Assembly: GCA_964490015.1 (NCBI GenBank)
Contig: CAZBBA010000004.1
Location: forward strand, 34,325 to 98,324
DNA length: 64,000 nt
From: Perlabentimonas sp964490015
GTDB taxonomy: Bacteria; Bacteroidota; Bacteroidia; Bacteroidales; Tenuifilaceae
Direction of reading: 5' to 3'
Within the stretch, counting starts at the first letter, position 1, and each line of letters opens with the position of its first letter. Positions 16,266 through 26,500 of this stretch are shown piece by piece. The notes under the pieces were generated by a model, which worked only from the letters and a program-made list of their open reading frames with translations, did no database searches and was not told the origin of the DNA. A program made the position numbers and the translations under genes.

Positions 16266-18110
16266 CTACCTAAATCGCTTCTCCAGCTCATCAACACCTA
16301 AAATGGTGATGGTAGGTTTTCCATCAGGCGAAACGTTGGGTTGCTGACAGGCAAACAGCTTATCAACCAAATCCTGCATCTCAATGGGCTCGAGCTGACG
16401 ATTATAGGGGATAGATGATGCTTTGGCCAACGATTGGGCTAACCTATGATGAATATCGGCTCCCTGTTCGGCTGTGTTCTCCTTAAAAGCGCCCAAGAAA
16501 TCATGAATAAGCTGCTCGGCATTGCTAACCTTAACGTTAGCTGGCAAAGCATTTACGGCAATTGTGTTTTGCCCAAGGAAGCCAATTACAACGCCTAATG
16601 CGGCCAAGTCGTCGGCAACAGCGTGCAGAAGGGCAAAATCGCCAGAGCTCATCTCGATAGATTGAGGAAAAAGTTCCTGCTGCGAGCTGGCCGAACCCAT
16701 TGAAAGGGTTAGCAGGTAATTCTCGAACAGAATGCGCTCATGCGCACGTTTCTGATCAATTACCATTAATCCCGACTTAACCGAGGTTAAAATAAAGCGA
16801 TTTTTCAGCTGAAAAAAACGCTGTGAGGCCTTTGGAAAAACTGGTTCACTTTCGGTTTTGCTAAACAAGTGTGAACTTGATTCCTCTTGCTTACTCTCAA
16901 AACCCGAGCCTTGCTGCTGCAGGAATAGATCCTGCCATCCCCTTGTCGACGGCCTATTATGCCCATGAACTTGCTGTGAGGAAGAACGGCTAACGTAATC
17001 GCGGTCGAAGGGATTAAAATCGGGATTTACCTCAATCTCGGGTGGACTAACAGGAGCACTTTTAGGGAAAAAGGGAATATCTATTACCATCTCCGTCTCA
17101 AAGTCGATGGAGGGAACTATGGCAAACTTTCCCATCGCCTCCCTCACTCCGGCATTAAGAATTTGCCATATCATCCTCTCATCCTCAAACTTAATCTCGG
17201 TTTTGGTGGGATGAATATTCACATCTATAGTTCCTGGATCGGTTTTGAGGAATATAAAGTAAGGAGGAATAGTATCGGGTGGAATAAGCTTTTCGTACGC
17301 CTTCATCACAGCTTTGTGAAGGTAGGCGTTTTTCATATACCGGTTATTCACAAAGAAAAACTGCTCTCCCGGACTCTTTTTCGCACACTCGGGTTTTCCA
17401 ATAAAACCGCTAATCTCCACCACCGATGTGTGAGTGTTTATGTCGAGCAGGTACTGCCCAATACTTTTACCCATTAGGTATGTAATGCGCTGCTTAATAT
17501 TGCCTGCAGGCAGCTTGTAGATATCAGCACCATTGTGCGAGAGCATAAATGCCACCTGTGGATTTGCCAGCGATACCCGTTGAAACTCGCTGATAATATG
17601 CTTTAGCTCTAGCGAAGTGCTTTTCAGAAATTTCCGACGTGCTGGAATATTGAAGAAAAGATTTTTTACACTTATTGATGTTCCCACCGTACACGAAACA
17701 GCCTCATGTTCTAACAGCTCAGAGCCATAAATACGAATGCTTGTACCAACCTGACTTTCGGGAATTCGGGTTTTCATCTCCACCTCAGCAACGGCTGCAA
17801 TTGAGGCTAATGCCTCGCCCCTAAAACCCATGGTTTGTATGGCAAACAGGTCGTTTGCCTCCCTGATTTTTGATGTGGCGTGGCGTTCGAAGCAAAGGCG
17901 AGCATCGGTTTCAGACATACCGCAACCATCGTCTATCACCTGAATAAGGGCTTTTCCCCCATCGCGAACAATTACCTGAACACTGCTAGCTCCGGCATCA
18001 ATGGAGTTTTCCATTAATTCCTTAACCACCGATGCGGGGCGTTGCACCACCTCGCCAGCGGCAATCTGGTTGGCAACCGAATCGGGTAAAAGCTGAATTA
18101 CATCGGGCAT
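16266..18110 (-). CDS. mutL: DNA mismatch repair protein MutL
   Basis: A 614-residue MutL. The N-terminal GHKL ATPase has IAAGEVVQRPASVVKELMEN, the DAGASSVQV motif, the DDGCGMSE loop, TSKIREANDL and GFRGEALASIA. A low-complexity linker covers about residues 340-425, and a C-terminal dimerisation domain begins near 430. The endonuclease motif expected as DQHA-x2-E-x4-E reads DQKRAHERILFE here, and the distal CxHGRP-type motif reads SPDGKP, so metal-dependent nicking is doubtful. It starts 9 bases after the small tail-anchored protein at 18120-18404, which implies co-transcription. Confidence 0.95.
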   Translation of the reverse strand: MPDVIQLLPDSVANQIAAGEVVQRPASVVKELMENSIDAGASSVQVIVRDGGKALIQVIDDGCGMSETDARLCFERHATSKIREANDLFAIQTMGFRGEALASIAAVAEVEMKTRIPESQVGTSIRIYGSELLEHEAVSCTVGTSISVKNLFFNIPARRKFLKSTSLELKHIISEFQRVSLANPQVAFMLSHNGADIYKLPAGNIKQRITYLMGKSIGQYLLDINTHTSVVEISGFIGKPECAKKSPGEQFFFVNNRYMKNAYLHKAVMKAYEKLIPPDTIPPYFIFLKTDPGTIDVNIHPTKTEIKFEDERMIWQILNAGVREAMGKFAIVPSIDFETEMVIDIPFFPKSAPVSPPEIEVNPDFNPFDRDYVSRSSSQQVHGHNRPSTRGWQDLFLQQQGSGFESKQEESSSHLFSKTESEPVFPKASQRFFQLKNRFILTSVKSGLMVIDQKRAHERILFENYLLTLSMGSASSQQELFPQSIEMSSGDFALLHAVADDLAALGVVIGFLGQNTIAVNALPANVKVSNAEQLIHDFLGAFKENTAEQGADIHHRLAQSLAKASSIPYNRQLEPIEMQDLVDKLFACQQPNVSPDGKPTITILGVDELEKRFR

Positions 18111-18119
18111 AGAAGGATA

Positions 18120-18404
18120 CTAATAGTAGAACATGTAATAAGCAAGCAGGCAAAGAATAATAAAAAAAACAACCAACCTTAGGCTTGAGCCCCTGTTTAT
18201 TCGGCCTTTCATCTTCTGCTCGTACTGCCTCCGCATTTGCCCACGGATTAGCGAAACTCGAGGGGAATCACCATCGGTTAAACCCATCTCCTGCTTTATT
18301 TGCTTTTCGCGTTCCCTGAGGGCTTCCTTGCGAGCATCGTAGTACTGGGGCGTATACTCAAACCGCTTGGGTTTTGGAGTCTTAAAGAAAGTTATCATTC
18401 CCAT
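18120..18404 (-). CDS. Small basic protein with C-terminal membrane anchor
   Basis: A 94-residue protein of unknown function. The first 70 residues are highly charged and helical, with many K, R and E (FEYTPQYYDARKEALRERE). The last 20 or so form one hydrophobic segment (LRLVVFFIILCLLAYYMFYY), a tail-anchor pattern with the body in the cytosol. Two candidate ATGs lie at 18404 and 18398. It is immediately upstream of mutL with a 9-base gap. The coding pattern and clean fit between ruvC and mutL support it as a real gene. No function is proposed. Confidence 0.75.
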   Translation of the reverse strand: MGMITFFKTPKPKRFEYTPQYYDARKEALREREKQIKQEMGLTDGDSPRVSLIRGQMRRQYEQKMKGRINRGSSLRLVVFFIILCLLAYYMFYY

Positions 18405-18506
18405 GGCTTAGTATTTTAGATGATCTTTTCCACTTTAAAAAAATATCAGAGTGCAACTAAATCGGAAGCTCAAAAAATCTTCCAATAGGCATTAGCCTGG
18501 TAAACA

Positions 18507-19076
18507 TTATAGACCGGTCACCCGGTCGGGGTTATTTCGAATAAAATCGGCCCAACTAGAAGCCCGCTTGCCACCTACCTCAACTTTCTGCTGGTAAAAG
18601 TGGCAAACTGCTGCAGCCAATCCATCGGTAGCATCCAGTGTTTTTGTATCAAAGGCCTTTGTTTTAAGTATACTCTGCAACATTGCAGCCACCTGCTCTT
18701 TGGAGGCATTTCCCTGGCCAGTAATGGCCAGCTTAATTTTTCGGGGAGCGTACTCAAAAATTGGAACCGAACGCGAAAGTGCAGCAGCCATGGCCACACC
18801 CTGAGCTCGTCCCAGCTTAAGCATACTCTGCACGTTTTTCCCAAAGAAAGGAGCCTCAATGGCCACGTCGTCGGGCAAGTACTGATCGACCAGCTGCTGA
18901 ACCCGCTCATATATCACCTTTAGCTTAAGGTAATGGTCGGTGTACTTTTTGAGTTCAATTATACCCAGCACCACAAGTTCCACATTATTTTTACCACTGG
19001 CCTTAATAATACCATACCCTAGAACCGTTGTACCAGGGTCAATCCCAAGAATTACTCGTTCGGGTTGTAAGTTCAC
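18507..19076 (-). CDS. ruvC: Crossover junction endodeoxyribonuclease RuvC
   Basis: A 189-residue Holliday-junction resolvase. The acidic active-site residues are in place: GIDPGTTVLGYG near residue 10, AIEAPFFGKNVQSMLKLGRA near 70, GNASKEQVAAML near 120 and DATDGLAAAVCH near 145. The start is GTG at 19076; no ATG precedes the first conserved aspartate, and a -7 box lies 27 bases upstream, so GTG is the likely start. It would cut four-way junctions with RuvAB, which are not in this window. Confidence 0.95.
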   Translation of the reverse strand: MNLQPERVILGIDPGTTVLGYGIIKASGKNNVELVVLGIIELKKYTDHYLKLKVIYERVQQLVDQYLPDDVAIEAPFFGKNVQSMLKLGRAQGVAMAAALSRSVPIFEYAPRKIKLAITGQGNASKEQVAAMLQSILKTKAFDTKTLDATDGLAAAVCHFYQQKVEVGGKRASSWADFIRNNPDRVTGL

Positions 19077-19102
19077 AAACTGATTACATCTTTGATTTGC
19101 TA

Positions 19103-19110
19103 CAAAGATA
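19103..19110 (-). promoter_or_regulatory. -7 promoter box for ruvC
   Basis: The minus strand reads TATCTTTG, an exact TAnnTTTG match, 26 bases ahead of the GTG start. Confidence 0.5.
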
Positions 19111-19179
19111 CTAAAACCAAGGGGAATTGGTGTGGAATTATTACTCCTTAGCTAATATCGGGCTTACTATTAATTGCCA

Positions 19180-20415
19180 CTACCAAGCACCAATCTCGGC
19201 CTTTAAACCCTTACGGGTTGGGTACAACACACTTTGAGCGGGCGAAAAATCGGACTTGGACTTACTCCCATCAAGAAATGCCATTGCAGCGGCTATACAG
19301 CTTTCCCTTAAATCGCCAAAGGGGTAGTTTATATTGTCGGATGCGGGAATATTTACAGGAATTCCCTCATAGTAATCGCCCTCGTTGTTGGCATTCAAAA
19401 CCTTAAAGCAGATGGGAACAAAAGCCCAATCGAATGCTGGAGAGGTAAACGCGTACATCCCCACAGGTTTCCCATAGGTGCGCGAACCCACTAAAGTAAC
19501 CTCTATGTGAGGGAACAAACCATTAATTAACAGTTCGCTGGCCGAGGCCGAATTCTCGGTGGTGATAAAAACAACCCTATTTAGAGGCAAAGCATAGGAA
19601 TGGTTGCTGATAAGGAATGATTCATTTCTCTTTGTCTGCTTATCGTTATGAACATATTTCCCTAACACGCTACCGGCCGCAACCTTACCCGCAATTAGAC
19701 TTGCAAGATGTTCTGCAGTATTAATTGCACCTCCCCCATTATACCTTAGGTCTACAATAAGCTCGGTAACTCCATCCATAACAAAGTGGCTAAAGGTTTC
19801 GGTTAGCTCGTTAACAGTGGGGCCAACAAATCCCTTAAGCACAAAGTAACCTACCTTGGCCGATGCTGTTGTGTAAACCGTATCCATCAATACAGTATTC
19901 ATTTGAATAACTCTTTTGGAGACATCCTGCGTGTAGGGCTGCTCTTCTAAATCAACAAAAGTAAAGGTTGCTGAACTTTCGGCGAGCAGATTATTGATGT
20001 TATTAATGGTTGGTGTATTCCCATTAATTGCACTTACTCTCCATCCCCTATCAACGCCGATAGCACGCATGGGGGAATCCTCAAAAATAAAGGTGATGCG
20101 AAGCTGATTCTGGGCATCAAACCCTAAACCTATTCCATAGCCAACGTATTCGGCGTTTTGGTAATAAGCCTCTAATTCCTGCTTGGTTGTTATATAGCTC
20201 CACCTGTCGAGTTCCTTGTAAGTAAGAGCATTGAGAAGTTCCACGGGCGAAGGATAACTATTTGGATCAACAGTTGGCATCAAATCGTACCAAAGGTAAT
20301 ACTCCTCCATAACGTTAAGAAGTTCCTGGTTAACGTTAACTGGCTCATCCTTTTTGCATCCAAATAGGATGCTGGTGAGTATTAGAAAAAGGGGGATAAA
20401 TGTAATTTTTTTCAT
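19180..20415 (-). CDS. S41 family (C-terminal processing) peptidase, lipoprotein
   Basis: 411 residues. The signal MKKITFIPLFLILTSILFGC places the lipid-modified cysteine near residue 20. A PDZ-like region (GYGIGLGFDAQNQLRITFIF, then EDSPMRAIGVDRGWRVSAIN) spans about residues 85-150. The catalytic domain carries LRYNGGGAINTAEHLASL, the nucleophile segment TTENSASASELLINGL and GSRTYGKPVG with the lysine of the Ser/Lys dyad. It likely degrades or trims envelope proteins; the substrate is unknown. It lies between ruvC and an EamA transporter on the same strand. Confidence 0.9.
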   Translation of the reverse strand: MKKITFIPLFLILTSILFGCKKDEPVNVNQELLNVMEEYYLWYDLMPTVDPNSYPSPVELLNALTYKELDRWSYITTKQELEAYYQNAEYVGYGIGLGFDAQNQLRITFIFEDSPMRAIGVDRGWRVSAINGNTPTINNINNLLAESSATFTFVDLEEQPYTQDVSKRVIQMNTVLMDTVYTTASAKVGYFVLKGFVGPTVNELTETFSHFVMDGVTELIVDLRYNGGGAINTAEHLASLIAGKVAAGSVLGKYVHNDKQTKRNESFLISNHSYALPLNRVVFITTENSASASELLINGLFPHIEVTLVGSRTYGKPVGMYAFTSPAFDWAFVPICFKVLNANNEGDYYEGIPVNIPASDNINYPFGDLRESCIAAAMAFLDGSKSKSDFSPAQSVLYPTRKGLKAEIGAW

Positions 20416-20426
20416 TGCTTTGGGTA

Positions 20427-21320
20427 TTAAGTTCTAATTCGACTTCCATTTATCTGCTGGTAAAGAATACTTCCAACTATTATTAGAAGGCCCACAATGG
20501 TTGTCCAGTATATCGATTCGCCCACAAGAAAATGGATAAAAACTAAACTAACAAACGGTACCAGATAAATTATATTATTCAGTTTTGCTTTGCTCTCGGC
20601 CAAACTTAGAGCCTTAAGCCACAGAACAAAAGTAATGCCCATTTCGAACGATCCCACATAAATCGACCCGAAAATTCCCATGGGATTAATATCCCAAAAA
20701 TGATCAAAAAATGAACCCGCAGCAAAGGAGAAAAGGGTTGCAAACAGAAAGTTGAAAAAAAGTTGGATAATCGGGTCAACAACCGATTTGCGAAGGTTCA
20801 GTATCCAGTAAAGCGCCCAAATTACCGAACTTGTGAGCGCAAGAGCTACGCCCAACGGGCTTTTAATCTGAAAACTCGACAGGTTACCCTGCGATGAGAT
20901 TATGATAACACCAATAAAACTCACAAGCAGCGCAAGCAAACCTTTAAGGCTAAGCCTCTCGCCAAGCATAGGAACCGATAGAATCACTAGCACCAGTGGC
21001 CAAATGAAGTTGAGTGGCTGCGCCACTTGTGCGGGCAGCAACTCGTATGCCCTAAACAGGATAAAATAGTACGCAAAGGGATTAAGAAATCCCAGATAAA
21101 TTGAAGGAATTATTGCCATGCTAGGTGTACTCTTTAACTCTTTGTATTTGCCCAGCACAACTATAATCAGAAAAAGCAAAAGAGAAGAGAAAAGCGACGA
21201 CCAGGCTAGTAGCTGTATGAAAGAAAAATGGTTCAGCGTAAACTTAAAAGCTGATGCTGAAGTGCCCCAAAACACAATGGTTAGTCCAGCGAATAAATAC
21301 GAAAGTTTTTTGTTGCTCAT
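20427..21320 (-). CDS. EamA/DMT family transporter
   Basis: 297 residues with about ten hydrophobic segments arranged as two EamA halves (first about residues 8-140, second about 155-290), as in drug/metabolite exporters. The opening FAGLTIVFWGTSASAFKFTL is typical. The substrate is not deducible. The ATG at 21320 follows a -7 box at 21351-21358. It ends 12 bases before the S41 protease start, so the two are probably co-transcribed. Confidence 0.9.
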   Translation of the reverse strand: MSNKKLSYLFAGLTIVFWGTSASAFKFTLNHFSFIQLLAWSSLFSSLLLFLIIVVLGKYKELKSTPSMAIIPSIYLGFLNPFAYYFILFRAYELLPAQVAQPLNFIWPLVLVILSVPMLGERLSLKGLLALLVSFIGVIIISSQGNLSSFQIKSPLGVALALTSSVIWALYWILNLRKSVVDPIIQLFFNFLFATLFSFAAGSFFDHFWDINPMGIFGSIYVGSFEMGITFVLWLKALSLAESKAKLNNIIYLVPFVSLVFIHFLVGESIYWTTIVGLLIIVGSILYQQINGSRIRT

Positions 21321-21350
21321 GGTTGGTTTCGGGTTTCGGAATAATTAGGG

Positions 21351-21358
21351 CAAATATA
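21351..21358 (-). promoter_or_regulatory. -7 promoter box for the EamA transporter
   Basis: The minus strand reads TATATTTG, matching TAnnTTTG, 31 bases ahead of the ATG at 21320. Confidence 0.45.
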
Positions 21359-21425
21359 GTAAACCGACTCTTTTACAGATGATATTTCTGAAAAGAATCG
21401 GTTTGATAGGAAAAATTTTGTCGAA

Positions 21426-22697
21426 TTAAATACGCTCGAATCCGCAGAAAGGTTGAAGCACTTTGGGAATGCGAATACCCTGCTCGTCCTGATTATTCTC
21501 GAGCAGAGCAGCCAGTATACGTGGAAGCGCAAGCGAGCTGCCATTTAGTGTGTGGGCCAACTGGTTGCGCTTTTCGCCCTCCTCGCGGAAGCGAAGCATA
21601 AGTCTATTGGCTTGGAACGACTCGAAGTTTGAAACCGAGCTAACCTCGAGCCACTTTTGCTGTGCAGCCGAGTAAACCTCAAAATCATAGGTTAGAGCCG
21701 ATGTAAAGCTCATATCGCCTCCACACAAACGAATTATTCGGTATGGTAGCTCTAACTTTTTCAGAATACCCTCAACATGATTTACCATCTCATCGAGACT
21801 CTGGTACGATTTTTCGGGATGTTGCACCTGCACAATCTCTACCTTGTCGAACTGATGAAGGCGGTTTAGGCCCCGCACATCCTTGCCGTACGATCCGGCC
21901 TCACGCCTAAAGCATGGTGTATAGGCAGTAAGTTTAACGGGAAAATCGGAAGCATTTAGGATAACATCCCTAAAGATATTTGTGACGGGCACTTCGGCAG
22001 TAGGAATTAGGTAAAAATTATCGAGCTGCGCGTGATACATCTGTCCATCCTTATCGGGTAACTGACCAGTACCGTAAGCCGAATCCTCGTTCACCATAAG
22101 CGGTGGCATAAACTCCCTATAGCCAGCGGCAATATTCTCCTCAAGGAAGAAGTTGATAAGCGCTCTCTGAAGTTTTGCTCCTTTACCCTTATACACAGGA
22201 AAACCACTTCCGGTGATTTTTACCCCCAGCTCAAAATCGATAATATCGAATTCCTTGGCCAGCTCCCAGTGAGGTTTTGCATTACCCATAAGTTCAGGTT
22301 TCGTCCCACCTGCTCGCACCTCCACATTATCATCAGCAGTTTTTCCAGCTGGTACCGAAGGGTGTGGGAGATTAGGAATTTTCACCAATACTGTTTTAAG
22401 CGATTGCTCAACATCGGCCATTTCCTGGGTTAGCTGCTTCGATTCCTCCTTAAGGCTGGCCACACGTTGCTTTGCCTCTTCAGCCTCGCTGGCTTTGCCT
22501 TGCTTAAACATCACCCCAATCTCCTTCGAAAGCGCATTCTGCTCGGCCAGCAGAGCATCCAGCTTACCCTGAATTGTACGTCGCTGATTGTCCAGAGAGA
22601 TTACCTCCTCAACTAGTGTTTTGGCGTCGAAGTTTTTGATGGCCAGACGGGCAATTACCTCATCCTTGGCATCGTGAATCTGCTTAAGCGTGAGCAT
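21426..22697 (-). CDS. serS: Seryl-tRNA synthetase
   Basis: A 423-residue class II aminoacyl-tRNA synthetase charging tRNA-Ser (and tRNA-Sec where present). The N-terminal long coiled-coil arm spans about residues 1-110 (E/K/Q-rich heptads). The catalytic core follows, with motif 2 in TPCFRREAGSYGKDVRGLNR near residue 265 and motif 3 in LNGSSLALPRILAALLENNQ near 385. Length is normal. It lies downstream of rplU-rpmA, separated from them by a terminator hairpin at 22711-22764. Confidence 0.97.
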   Translation of the reverse strand: MLTLKQIHDAKDEVIARLAIKNFDAKTLVEEVISLDNQRRTIQGKLDALLAEQNALSKEIGVMFKQGKASEAEEAKQRVASLKEESKQLTQEMADVEQSLKTVLVKIPNLPHPSVPAGKTADDNVEVRAGGTKPELMGNAKPHWELAKEFDIIDFELGVKITGSGFPVYKGKGAKLQRALINFFLEENIAAGYREFMPPLMVNEDSAYGTGQLPDKDGQMYHAQLDNFYLIPTAEVPVTNIFRDVILNASDFPVKLTAYTPCFRREAGSYGKDVRGLNRLHQFDKVEIVQVQHPEKSYQSLDEMVNHVEGILKKLELPYRIIRLCGGDMSFTSALTYDFEVYSAAQQKWLEVSSVSNFESFQANRLMLRFREEGEKRNQLAHTLNGSSLALPRILAALLENNQDEQGIRIPKVLQPFCGFERI

Positions 22698-22710
22698 GGT
22701 GTTGTGTGTT

Positions 22711-22764
22711 ATTAAAGAAAAATCTCCTGAACTTACACATTTCAGGTAAGCTGCAGGAGATTTT
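22711..22764 (-). terminator. Intrinsic terminator after rpmA
   Basis: An 11-base-pair stem AAAATCTCCTG (22719-22729) with CAGGAGATTTT (22754-22764). Read on the minus strand the hairpin is followed by TTTTTCTTT. It separates the rplU-rpmA unit from serS. Confidence 0.75.
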
Positions 22765-22786
22765 CAAAATGTGGTTATGAGAAAAA

Positions 22787-23047
22787 CTAATTTTCTGCGG
22801 GAATAACTGAAACGTACGACTTATCTTCGGCCTTTTTGCGGAACGAAACGGTTCCATCAATAAGGGCAAACAGGGTGTGATCCTTGCCCATTCCCACGTT
22901 TTGTCCTGGGTTGTGCTTGGTTCCCCTCTGGCGAACGATAATGTTACCAGCTTTGCAGGTTTGACCGCCGAAAAGTTTTACGCCTAATCGTTTGCTTTCC
23001 GATTCGCGTCCGTTGTTGGAACTACCAGCCCCTTTCTTATGTGCCAT
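22787..23047 (-). CDS. rpmA: 50S ribosomal protein L27
   Basis: 86 residues beginning MAHKKGAGSSNNGRESESKR with the usual L27 core GVKLFGGQTCKAGNIIVRQR and HNPGQNVGMGKDHTLFAL. The N-terminus directly starts with the mature AHKKG sequence, without the Firmicutes-type cleaved prefix. It is 20 bases downstream of rplU. Confidence 0.98.
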   Translation of the reverse strand: MAHKKGAGSSNNGRESESKRLGVKLFGGQTCKAGNIIVRQRGTKHNPGQNVGMGKDHTLFALIDGTVSFRKKAEDKSYVSVIPAEN

Positions 23048-23067
23048 TTTCTAAATCTTTTATACGG

Positions 23068-23379
23068 TTATGCTACAATCTCACCAATTTGTATTTGGGT
23101 AAACTGCTGACGATGTCCTCTCTTCAGCTTGTAACCCTTACGTCTTCTCTTCTTGAAGATAATCACCTTATCACCCTTTACGTGATCGAGCACCTTGGCG
23201 GTTACCTTGGCGTTCGCAACGGTTGGGGCTCCAATGGTTACTTTACCCTCGTTATCAACAAGCAAAACCTTGTCGAAATTCATCTCGGTGCCTTCCTCAG
23301 CCTCAAGGCGATGAACAAAGATCTTCTGATCTTTCTGCACCTTAAATTGCTGTCCTGCAATATCTACAATAGCGTACAT
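23068..23379 (-). CDS. rplU: 50S ribosomal protein L21
   Basis: 103 residues. MYAIVDIAGQQFKVQKDQKI and the C-terminal KRRRKGYKLKRGHRQQFT are L21 hallmarks. It is first gene of the rplU-rpmA operon with a well-formed promoter at 23420-23450. Confidence 0.98.
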   Translation of the reverse strand: MYAIVDIAGQQFKVQKDQKIFVHRLEAEEGTEMNFDKVLLVDNEGKVTIGAPTVANAKVTAKVLDHVKGDKVIIFKKRRRKGYKLKRGHRQQFTQIQIGEIVA

Positions 23380-23419
23380 TATATTTAAATGTTATAGTGT
23401 TCAACACTTTTTGGGCTTG

Positions 23420-23450
23420 CAAAAGTAGAAAAGATAATTTGAATAACAAA
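23420..23450 (-). promoter_or_regulatory. Bacteroidota promoter for rplU-rpmA (-33 and -7)
   Basis: On the minus strand a TTTG (23450-23447) is followed after 19 bases by TACTTTTG (23427-23420), the expected -33/-7 pair, about 40 bases ahead of the rplU ATG. It is one of the best-formed promoters in the window. Confidence 0.7.
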
Positions 23451-23586
23451 AATTTATGAGAATAATTTTTGATTATCACCAAGAGTTTCAATCCCAAAAA
23501 AATTTCTTTTCAATATCCACTTTCAACAAATTAGTAGCAAATGCAAGCCTACAACCCATTTATTTCCGAATTGCAATAAAAAACCT

Positions 23587-26500
23587 CTATTTAGCAACCT
23601 GAAAATTAGCGTTTAATGTTATATCTGAGCCTGGCATTATTGTCATAAAGGTTGCATTGCTGCTAATAACCTGAGTAGCGCCAATAGTCCAGTTAATAAA
23701 TTTATAGCCTTCTTTCGGTGTTGCGGTAAGACTAATTGGTGTTCCAGCATTGTAGTATCCAGCCCCAGTAACTGTTCCCCCTTCCGGAGGATTAATTACC
23801 ACGGTAAGCTTAAACTCACCAGTTGCTTCGTGAACGCTAATATTACCTGCTGTAGATTGCGTAAACACATTATCGAGTGTACTATTCGACAAAACCACGT
23901 TGCTTGCATTTATTGAGTAATCGCCATGTTGAGCGGGTGCAGTAACCTTAAACGAGAACAAAACTCCACTAGCACCCGTAAATGGATTGCTACTGGCTGA
24001 GCTTGCGCTAATACTTATTACATTGCCCGATAGTACGCTATAGTCTACTGCATGATCCTGAGCACGTCCGCTCAAGGTGAGCGATCCCTCAACAAACGAA
24101 AATCCGCTTGGGATTTCTACATTCATCTGGAATCCAACTATATCGCTCTCGTTGTTCATTTGCACATTAACCAAAATCTCTTCACTAACCTTTCCCATAG
24201 CATTCTCAAACACTATAGTGTTAACCTCGGCTACCACCTCGTCAAAGTTCGCTATAAAAGCAATGTTTGCTCCCTGCATGGTATAAATGTATGTAGCGCT
24301 TGTGCTTACAACATTTCCGCCAACTGACCAATTCACAAACTTGAAACCCTGGTTTGGCGTTGCCTTTAACTCTACCTCCTGGCCCTGCTCATATTCACCT
24401 GCACCGCTAACCTGACCTGCATTTGCGGGGTTAACTTCGATTGATAAAGTGTAAAGAGTTGGGGGCATTACCTCGAAATTTGCGATTAGTGTTGCATCGG
24501 CTCCGGGCATGGTAAAGCTAAATGAGGCATTAGCGCTAACCGGGTTGCCGTTCTGTGTCCAGTTAACAAACTGGTACCCCTGAGCTGCGGTTGCAACCAA
24601 AGGTATAACATCGTCCTTTGCATAGCTGCCAGCACCCTGCACCTGTCCTGCATCCGAAGGATTTGCATTTAGGGTAAGGGTATACTTTGTAGGTGGAATT
24701 AGCTCAAAATTGGCCGTTACAGTAATGCTGTTACCGGGCATGGAATAGGTGAAGTCTTTTTGATTGGAAATCACATTACCCGCAGAGGTCCAACTTACAA
24801 ATTGGTATCCTTGATTTGGTGTTGCCGAAAGGGCAATTTCGGTTCCCGCTGCGTAGGTTCCCGCGCCCGATACTGAACCCGTTGCTTCAGGATTTACAGC
24901 CAGTAAGAGTTCAAATGTCGGGATTTCGGGCCCTTCCTCGTTGAAGAGGGTCAGAATCTCCTCAGCCGAAATTGCTCTTGAGTAGACACGAACATCATCA
25001 ATCACGCCTTTAAAGAATCTTAGTGTTGAGCCGCCCCTTCGACCTATAAACAAGTTATGATTATTGGATACGCTGCCATCAACTAGTTGGCTTTGCGAAG
25101 TGGCAACCAGCTCTCCATCGAGGAAAATTTCTATTGTACTAGGTTTAAAGATTGCCACCATGTGCTGAAAAGCACCAGGGTTCACATTCTCGCCATTGAC
25201 ATACTGTACTCTTGAATCGTTCTGTGGATATCCACCAATATACCTAGCCGCCTGATATTTACCATTAGCTGTTCGAATTACGTATGGGTAAGGGTTCGAT
25301 CCATCGACCCATTTCTCGAGTATTCCAGCAGATCCATTATCGGGAGCGGCTTTTACCCATAGGCTAATGGAGTATTCATCGGCTCTGCCGAAGTTGATGT
25401 GAGACTTGTGCAACGCCTCAATCCACGATGAGCCATTGAATAAATACGCTGCATTTGGAACACCAAATCTATCTTTAGTAAGGGTTGCCCCATTAACCGT
25501 TCCGTGATTATCGTACCCACTCTCGTCGTTGGCATTACCATTAAACGGGTAAAAAGCCACAAGTCCATACTCTAAATCTATACCAATAAGTGTAGTAAAC
25601 TCAACTTGATTCCCGTAAGCAGTTCCTTGGCTATTTGTGGCAAAAGCCCTTACATAGTAAGTTGATTTTGACTGAAGATTCTCCAAGGTACCCACAAAAG
25701 TTCCAGTGCCTTGGCCAATATTCAGCAATCCTTCGTTTGTGCTAATGCTTGGATTGGGGCTAGTGCTCCACACCACACCACGTGCGGTTACTAAAGCACC
25801 TCCTCCAGAAATAATAGTTCCCCCAACAATGGCAGTAGTTTCGCTTACACCCGTAGCAGCACGAGTTTGAACTGTGGGCAGTGAAAGTGAACTTGGTACT
25901 TCTATCCTTTTCTGAACTCCGTAAGCAGTTCCAACTGAATTTGTGGCATACGCCCTAACCCAATAGGCTGATCCCGGAGTTAATCCAGTTATGGTTTCGG
26001 TGAAGATACCCATTCCGCTGCCTAACTCCACATTTCCTGCATTTAACGCGAGCGTGGGATTTTCATCTGCGCCCCATACAAATCCTCTGCTTAAGACTGC
26101 CGAACCGCCATCAAGCGAAATTTCACCACCAAGCATAGCCGATGATGTGGTAATGTTTTCGGGTTGTAAAGTGTTAATCTGAGGTACTTGAGCAACCTGC
26201 TCTTCATCTTTTACACAACGCACCGACAGCCCAACGGATTTACCTTGATGGGTTCTGCTCACTCCTCGGTTGGAGTTTTTGAAGAATCGAACCCAAATAT
26301 TTCCATCCTTATTCTCGGTAATACTCCAATAGTAAGCGCTCATTCCCTTAAGCACAAAAGCATCGCCCTCAGTGTAGTAACCACCAGGCGTTGCAGCAAA
26401 GCCGTAATCATCAGTTCCGAAACGGGTATTGTGTTTATCCCATCGAGGATGAACAGAGGTGTTGAACTCACCGCCCAATGGAGAATCAACCTGTCGACGC

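Noticed and set aside
23041..23388. 115-residue plus-strand open frame
   Set aside because: Antisense to rplU (L21), which is unambiguous on the minus strand.
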